Below are positions 59,887-64,000 of a DNA stretch of 64,000 nucleotides, in pieces (the first letter of the stretch is position 1; each line of letters opens with the position of its first letter). Location: the NCBI GenBank assembly GCA_964443135.1, contig CAYUBQ010000007.1, positions 33,104 to 97,103 of the forward strand, read 5' to 3'. The notes under the pieces are model-generated. The model did no database searches and was not told the origin of the DNA. It was given only the letters and a program-made list of their open reading frames with translations. The position numbers and the translations under genes are program-made. The DNA is from JAIPEI01 sp964443135 (lineage in GTDB: Bacteria; Desulfobacterota; DSM-4660; Desulfatiglandales; HGW-15).

Positions 59887-60603
59887 ATGCCCATGCCCAA
59901 AGTGTTCAACAGCTGCACCAGTAAAACGGACATCATCGCGTACCACGAAATCCTGAGCACCTTTCCTGACGCGGCTTCCGACTACCTGAAGCAGGAGCGG
60001 ATGGAAGCCGAACTCCGGGAACTCCAGCAGGAGCGCAGGCGCGTGGAGAAGGCACCCGTGACCGCTGCGGAATTCAAAAAGGAACTCAAGGTCGCCTTTG
60101 ACCAGTACCACGACCAGCGCGTGAAGAGAGTGGCCAGCATCCTGGAGCCCTTCACCAGACCCGGACGGGCAGGACAGTTTTTCATAAAAAGCGGTCTCAC
60201 CGCGAACCGGCCCGATACACCGAACCTGGAGATCCTGCCCTGGGACGTGCTGGAGCAGGCCGTGGGGTCCATGGACTTCACGGAGGGCATGACCACGAAG
60301 GCCCGATCCGATGCTCTGCAAGACCTGGACGCACGCATTGCCGAACTGGAGCAGGCCATCGGGGAATCCCGAGCCCCGTGGGTGCGGCCGGCGCGTGGTG
60401 GTGGTCGAACCGATGCCCGCCGGGATTTCATCGAATCGTGGCGCGAGATGCAGTCTCGAATGACCATGCCCTGCGACGTTCGCGGGCGCGAGTTGCCCGA
60501 GGATGGATCGGAGCGCCAAGCCTGGGAACTCCTCGGTCTCCGCAGCTACACGAGCGGCAACACCCGATGGTCACCGAAGCCGAGGAGTTACGTCGAACAG
60601 TAA
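59887..60603 (+). CDS. Element protein, paralogue A of the 61482 gene
   Basis: A 238-residue soluble, coiled-coil-prone protein of unknown function. It aligns along most of its length with the protein at 61482. Shared blocks are LRELQQERRRVEKAPV / LRELEVQRERVRTIPV, PWDVLEQAVGSMDFTEGMTT / PLDILEDAFARIGSGEGMTA, and a C-terminal MPCDVRGRELPEDGSERQAW / APCSPRGVSLEASDQRERQAW. ATG 59887 follows AGGAGG. A terminator follows at 60614. The two copies flank the protease-like gene, so a structural or scaffolding role is a possibility. Confidence 0.75.
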   Translation: MPMPKVFNSCTSKTDIIAYHEILSTFPDAASDYLKQERMEAELRELQQERRRVEKAPVTAAEFKKELKVAFDQYHDQRVKRVASILEPFTRPGRAGQFFIKSGLTANRPDTPNLEILPWDVLEQAVGSMDFTEGMTTKARSDALQDLDARIAELEQAIGESRAPWVRPARGGGRTDARRDFIESWREMQSRMTMPCDVRGRELPEDGSERQAWELLGLRSYTSGNTRWSPKPRSYVEQ

Positions 60604-60613
60604 ACCGGCCGGT

Positions 60614-60634
60614 AGCCCCGTCCTGCGGGGCTTT
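60614..60634 (+). terminator. Hairpin terminator after paralogue A
   Basis: AGCCCCG (60614-60620) and CGGGGCT (60626-60632) form a 7-bp GC-rich stem with a 5-base loop, followed by TT. The T-tract is short, so termination may be partial. Confidence 0.55.
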
Positions 60635-60672
60635 CGGAACCAACAACCTTTGACGTCGAGGAGAAAGAGACC

Positions 60673-60888
60673 ATGGAAAAAAGCCAAGTCGACCACGTTG
60701 TGCTGACCGGCGGGACCGTGACCTTTGCGCCCGCCCGAGAAAAGAAGACCGAGGCCAGCGGCCGGAGCCCCTTTATGGGCAAGGTCTACGAGATTCGTGA
60801 TGCTGAAAACCTCACCTTGTCCGAGGCCGTGAAGCAGGCCAGGAAGCGGTTTCCTGGGCTTCACAAGCAGATGCTCGAGCAGGGTTGA
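60673..60888 (+). CDS. Small protein sharing a C-terminal motif with the prohead-protease-like protein
   Basis: A 71-residue protein beginning MEKSQVDHVVLTGGTVTFAP. Its last 23 residues (LSEAVKQARKRFPGLHKQML) match the C-terminus of the next protein (TGTAIREARRRRPDLHAAML). Both start with MEKS. This suggests a protease/scaffold relationship or a common binding partner. The ATG follows GGAGAAAGAGACC. No family is recognised. Confidence 0.7.
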   Translation: MEKSQVDHVVLTGGTVTFAPAREKKTEASGRSPFMGKVYEIRDAENLTLSEAVKQARKRFPGLHKQMLEQG

Positions 60889-60900
60889 AAGGAGACGACC

Positions 60901-61485
60901 ATGGAGAAATCAAATTTCACGATCTTGGCGTACACCGGCCGCCCCGTCGATACATGGTTTGGCCGGCTCGCCTTCGACCTGGCCGGCATGACCACGAAGC
61001 CCCGATTTCCGATCCTACGTGAGCACGGCCGGGACCGCGTGGTTGGAGTGGGCGAAAAGTCCTGGACTGATAAAGCCGGGTTTCATGTCTCCGGCCGGTT
61101 CCTGGACACCGCCGAGGGCCGGGAGGTGAAAGCGCTGGCCGCCGAGGACTTCCCGTGGCAGGCGTCCGTGGGTATTTGGCCCGTGAAGGTCAAGACCCTG
61201 GCCGAGGGCGAGAACGCCGTGGTCAATGGGCACAAGACGAAAGGTCCCGGCGAAATATGGCAGGAGTCCCGCGTGGGCGAAATCTCTTTCGTCTCCCTGG
61301 GCGCGGATTCGGACACCGAGGTTGTGGTGTTCAGCGCAACCGGCACCGAGGGCGGGCAGGACTTCATGGCCTACGTTCAGACCGTCAAAATGGAACTGAG
61401 TTGCGCCACTGGCACGGCCATCCGCGAGGCTCGCCGACGAAGACCGGACCTTCACGCGGCCATGCTGAAAGGAGAGAGGAAATGA
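60901..61485 (+). CDS. Phage prohead (capsid maturation) protease-like protein
   Basis: A 194-residue protein. FPILREHGRDRVVGVG supplies a candidate catalytic His as in HK97/S78-type prohead proteases. AEDFPWQASVGIWPVKV forms the central strand region, and VGEISFVSLGADSDTEVV carries the Ser of the ExS/V motif. Such enzymes process the scaffold and capsid during head assembly. No major capsid gene is adjacent, which is odd for a phage; a satellite may use the enzyme to alter a helper's capsid. The C-terminal tail repeats a motif in the 71-residue protein before it. Its TGA overlaps the next ATG. Confidence 0.65.
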   Translation: MEKSNFTILAYTGRPVDTWFGRLAFDLAGMTTKPRFPILREHGRDRVVGVGEKSWTDKAGFHVSGRFLDTAEGREVKALAAEDFPWQASVGIWPVKVKTLAEGENAVVNGHKTKGPGEIWQESRVGEISFVSLGADSDTEVVVFSATGTEGGQDFMAYVQTVKMELSCATGTAIREARRRRPDLHAAMLKGERK

Positions 61486-62147
61486 AAAGACATCAGATCA
61501 TGAAACCGATTCTCCCCGGCCAGGTGCCCGGCCTGGGGCTCCTGGACGACTACACCGAATGGCTGGACGACTACCTGAAGACCCTCACCCTCCGGGACCG
61601 GCTCCGGGAACTCGAGGTTCAGCGGGAGCGGGTCCGCACCATACCCGTGGACCTAGGCGAATTCAGAACGGCGGTCCTGGAGGCGCACGAGCGCCGGCGG
61701 GAATCCGCCGTGAATGCAGTGGCCGCGCACCTGGCCGCGAACACGGCCCCCAACATGGAGCACAGGGCCCTGGACGTGGACGTGCCCGGTCTCGTCCCCC
61801 TGGACATCCTTGAGGACGCCTTCGCCCGCATCGGCTCCGGTGAGGGCATGACCGCCGAGGACCGCGCGGCCGAACTGGAGCGCATAGACGCCGAGATCCG
61901 TGAAACGGAAGCCGAACTCGAGTCCCTGTCCCCTGCCCGCTTCACGACCCGGGACGGCGACATCCGGGAGGCATTCCACCGCCACTGGATCAAGGTGCAG
62001 GCCAAGTGCAACGCACCGTGTTCACCCCGTGGCGTGAGCCTGGAGGCAAGTGACCAGCGGGAGCGCCAGGCGTGGGCTTCGCTGGGGTTGGCCAAGCACG
62101 TCAACAAGGAAAGCATCGTGGAGCCCGATCCGGGCCCGCAGTTCTGA
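61482..62147 (+). CDS. Element protein, paralogue B of the 59887 gene
   Basis: A 221-residue charged protein starting MKRHQIMKPILPGQ. It is homologous to the 238-residue protein at 59887, with the same block order: coil, EGMTA block, then the RHWIKVQAKCNAPCSPRG region. It starts in an ATGA overlap with the protease gene. The divergence between the two copies suggests an old duplication with retained function. Role unknown. Confidence 0.75.
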   Translation: MKRHQIMKPILPGQVPGLGLLDDYTEWLDDYLKTLTLRDRLRELEVQRERVRTIPVDLGEFRTAVLEAHERRRESAVNAVAAHLAANTAPNMEHRALDVDVPGLVPLDILEDAFARIGSGEGMTAEDRAAELERIDAEIRETEAELESLSPARFTTRDGDIREAFHRHWIKVQAKCNAPCSPRGVSLEASDQRERQAWASLGLAKHVNKESIVEPDPGPQF

Positions 62148-62354
62148 CGAACGCCGGGGAGACGCCGGCTCCGCGAGGACCGGCGCGGGAACCTCCGTCC
62201 CCGTGGGTGCTCTCCCCGGCCCTTTCATGGACCCCGGGTTCCTCCTTTGCCCGGGGCTGCGGGCGGCTCCGCTGTGGAGGCGGACATTAAGACCCCCGCG
62301 AGGGGCGGGCCGGAGATGGGCGCCGGCCTGCCTCTTCCCCTCTTCTGGAGGACC

Positions 62355-62606
62355 ATGCACCCGACACCCCTTCCAGACAGAAAATGGCGTGAGTCCTTCC
62401 CGAACCGCCGGGTCTGGTGCCGAGAGTATGACGCCTGCCTTGACCATGCTTTCCGGCACGGCTGGGCCGGTTTCTCCTGCGAGGACTGCCCCGCCTTCGA
62501 GCCCGTGACGATGGACACCGAGGAGCGCGAGCAGGACGCGGAGAGGTGCCGAGTGCTCGCCCTGGCCGCGCAACACCCGGACGCCTGGCAACGGATGAGG
62601 CCGTGA
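62355..62606 (+). CDS. Small Cys-containing element protein
   Basis: An 83-residue protein. Residues ~18-42 contain WCREYDACLDHAFRHGWAGF then CEDCPAF, four cysteines arranged as a probable zinc site. ATG 62355 follows GGAGGACC; the upstream open frame is not supported. The 207 bases between it and the previous gene hold nothing I can identify. Unknown role; similar short zinc-site proteins occur in phages. Confidence 0.6.
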   Translation: MHPTPLPDRKWRESFPNRRVWCREYDACLDHAFRHGWAGFSCEDCPAFEPVTMDTEEREQDAERCRVLALAAQHPDAWQRMRP

Positions 62607-62664
62607 CGAAGCGCTGGCTGCCGAGGCACTCGGAGCGCAAAGACAACAAAAAGATAAATATAAA

Positions 62665-62693
62665 TTGCTTTATGATATGGAAAGAGCTATGCT
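62665..62693 (+). promoter_or_regulatory. sigma70-type promoter for the zinc-ribbon cargo gene
   Basis: TTGCTT (62665-62670), 17 bases, TATGCT (62688-62693), in a markedly AT-rich stretch about 30 bases before the ATG at 62724. This suggests the cargo gene is transcribed independently of the element's operons. Confidence 0.55.
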
Positions 62694-62723
62694 TTTCTTC
62701 AAATTGCACAAGGAGAGCCTATC

Positions 62724-63470
62724 ATGAAAAAATGCCCGAAGTGCGGAGCGAGCCTTTCAGACAGTGCAACCGAATGTGTCCAGTGTGGAGTGATAATTTC
62801 AAAATATCTTCAGGCAAAGAAAAGGGCGGAAGCGAAGCGAAAGGAAGAGGAAAAAGCGGAAGCTGATAGGAGTAAAGCCGATTACATAGCCCAAAAGGAG
62901 GGCAGCGAAAGAAAGTCAAAATCCGGAGGGAAAAGCAGTAGATATGTCAAAACAATCATTGTTATTGGCTGCCTTTTTGTTGTCTTTCTATTTGGGTATG
63001 TGGCTACAGGTCCATTCTTGACCATTTCTGCAATCAAGACAGCCGTTGTAGAAAAAAACTCAGATAAGCTATCTGAAAACATAGAATTCGTAATACTCCG
63101 CAAGAATTTTAAGGAGCAGATTAAAGTGGCAATGATGAAAAATACTGCCAATGAAATCAAAGACAACCCATTCTCGGTAATTGCCACAGGACTTGCTACA
63201 AAAATGGTTGATGGGATTGTAGATACATTTATCACACCCAGCGGTTTAGCCGCTATGATGGAGGGAGAAAAACCGCGAAAAAGTGGGAGCACAGAGGAAA
63301 AACCAATAGCCCAGAAAAAAGAGCTATTCAAGAACGCGAGATGGTCCTTTGACTCTGCCAGTAAATTCTCAGTCTGGGTAAAAAATGATGAGGGGGAAGA
63401 AGTAAGGTTTGTACTACAGAGAAGTGGGCTTTCTTGGAAACTCGTCAATATTGTAATTCCATTCGAATAG
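62724..63470 (+). CDS. Zinc-ribbon membrane protein with DUF2939-like domain (cargo)
   Basis: A 248-residue protein. The N-terminal zinc ribbon is CPKCGASLSD ... CVQCG (residues 4-21), followed by a lysine/glutamate coil. A transmembrane helix (about 78-97, IIVIGCLFVVFLFGYVATG) precedes a periplasmic domain. Its start (TISAIKTAVVEKNSDKLSENIEFVILR) matches the DUF2939 pattern. Low GC and an own promoter mark it as a separately acquired cargo gene. Function unknown; a membrane defence or superinfection role is possible but unsupported. Confidence 0.75.
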   Translation: MKKCPKCGASLSDSATECVQCGVIISKYLQAKKRAEAKRKEEEKAEADRSKADYIAQKEGSERKSKSGGKSSRYVKTIIVIGCLFVVFLFGYVATGPFLTISAIKTAVVEKNSDKLSENIEFVILRKNFKEQIKVAMMKNTANEIKDNPFSVIATGLATKMVDGIVDTFITPSGLAAMMEGEKPRKSGSTEEKPIAQKKELFKNARWSFDSASKFSVWVKNDEGEEVRFVLQRSGLSWKLVNIVIPFE

Positions 63471-63945
63471 AGAGAAAAAGAAGCGCCCCGAATTTTTGTT
63501 TGCAGGAGGGAAATAATACTTCTTTGAGAGGCCCCTCCCTATCGACAGACTTCGCCTATATTATTACAGGGCATAGAGAAAAATCCCTTCGCCCCTATTC
63601 GCCCCGGCTTCGCCCGAGCAAGGTCCGCGCCCGTCAACGGTTGTCGCCCCTGTCGCCCGGGGGGAGTGCTGCAAAGATTTTGCGGTTTTTGCAGTGCGGC
63701 CCGGAAGGACTTTCCCCTATTCAACCGACAGCCCCACCCCCTATTCTGAGAATCTGAGGATATTGAGCATAGGTTCTGGACCCTGACTTTTCCCGTGGTG
63801 TCTTCGATTTTGAGGATTGTGGGAATAGTGGTCTAAGGTATTCAGGTTAAAAAAGCGTGCTTTCATTTTTGGACCCTATTTGGACCCCAAGCACCCCTTC
63901 AAAGAAAAAGGGTCACGGCTTTTGACCGTAACCCCTTGATTTCTT
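63471..63945. other. Gene-free right end of the element
   Basis: No convincing gene is present in these 475 bases. They contain five TCGCCC units in about 70 bases (63588-63659), the right sub-terminal inverted repeat (63807-63833) and the right 24-base repeat (63866-63889). The clustered short repeats could be replication iterons or recombination arm sites. Confidence 0.6.
63866..63889 (+). repeat. 24-base terminal repeat, right copy
   Basis: Identical to 53090-53113 and in the same orientation, about 57 bases inside attR. Paired placement near both ends supports a role in integration and excision. Confidence 0.7.
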
Positions 63946-64000
63946 TGGCGCGCCTGGGAGGATTCGAACCCCCGGCCTGCGGATTAGAAGTCCGCTGCTC
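63946..64000 (-). tRNA. tRNA-Arg (TCT), 3' part, carrying attR
   Basis: Minus strand, cut by the window edge. Visible are the anticodon stem-loop (loop CTTCTAA, anticodon TCT at 63988-63986), variable loop, T-arm with GGTTCGAAT, acceptor 3' strand and an encoded CCA whose last base is 63946. The first 45 plus-strand bases equal attL, so this is the reconstituted attachment-site tRNA; the 5' half lies beyond 64000. Confidence 0.88.

Larger units (their letters stand above)
52917..63945. mobile_element. 11-kb tRNA-Arg integrative element (phage-satellite-like)
   Basis: The element is bounded by 45-base direct repeats (attL 52917-52961, attR 63946-63990) at a tRNA-Arg gene. Its integrase gene lies next to attL. 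All confident genes read in one direction: integrase, unknown, AlpA-like regulator, DUF3987 protein, CHC2-type primase, small proteins, terminase-small-subunit-like, two paralogues flanking a prohead-protease-like gene, and a zinc-ribbon cargo gene. No major capsid, portal, large terminase, tail or lysis genes are seen, so it is not a complete prophage. A capsid-hijacking satellite or a decayed prophage are the main options. Confidence 0.8.

Noticed and set aside
62546..62866. A 106-codon frame across the promoter of the zinc-ribbon gene
   Set aside because: It covers the predicted promoter and overlaps the well-supported start at 62724 in another frame, with no ribosome-binding site.
52917..63945. 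A complete prophage
   Set aside because: No major capsid, portal, large terminase, tail or lysis genes could be recognised in 11 kb.

Overview
This window comes from a high-GC bacterium, probably a Deltaproteobacterium (Desulfobacterota) or relative. That placement is an inference from gene content: a 2-hydroxyacyl-CoA dehydratase fragment, a long PPi-type phosphofructokinase, BON/CBS stress proteins, AlpA-type island regulators and REP-like palindromes. No rRNA or marker gene is present to settle it.

Layout. 1-12000: housekeeping and envelope genes, mostly on the minus strand (dehydratase fragment, PPP phosphatase, radical SAM protein, Bax-inhibitor-1 homologue, M48 protease, two glycosyltransferases, PPi-PFK, cyclic-nucleotide-binding protein, 6-BON periplasmic protein, AI-2E transporter). 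12000-15020: Ca2+-type P-ATPase and a small membrane protein. 15549-31301: a compact alpha-glucan/trehalose locus with a GlgM/GlgA-type glycosyltransferase, GlgE, a TreS-Pep2 fusion, GlgB, TreZ, a GH57 enzyme and TreY. 31455-34433: CBS protein, Fpg, 3-BON protein, DUF72. 34438-41198: Pcm, GT20 (OtsA-like), a beta-phosphoglucomutase/OtsB fusion and a GH65 phosphorylase. 41209-49507: LigA, PolX and an RND efflux operon. 49729-52032: a two-component locus. 52080-52860: a lower-GC pocket with CsbD- and lmo0937-like genes. 52917-63945: an 11-kb integrative element inserted in the 3' end of a tRNA-Arg(TCT) gene. It carries a tyrosine integrase, an AlpA-like regulator, replication genes and terminase/prohead-protease-like genes, and looks like a phage satellite.

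How the genes work together. GlgM and GlgE, with TreS-Pep2 and GlgB, can turn ADP-glucose and trehalose into branched alpha-glucan through maltose-1-phosphate. TreY/TreZ release trehalose from glucan. GT20/OtsB make trehalose de novo, and GH65 plus the fused beta-PGM could recover glucose phosphate. Together this is a nearly closed glucan-trehalose cycle.

The most interesting signal is a recurrent promoter module: AATACAGG, 6 bases, CCCAT(T), then about 21 bases to a -10 of form GTAnnnT. I find 11 copies of the upstream motif, all oriented away from a neighbouring gene start. Clear -10s accompany seven of them. They precede both BON genes, the CBS gene, two small unknown genes, both trehalose-synthesis genes, the RND operon (two copies) and a lone response regulator. 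One copy precedes an otherwise overlooked small ORF. This looks like an undescribed stress regulon. Two families of REP-like palindromes (2671-2836 and 8754-8844) are also present.

Stretches of more than 300 bases without a confident gene are 15019-15548 (two divergent regulon promoters and one putative small ORF) and 63471-63945 (right end of the element).
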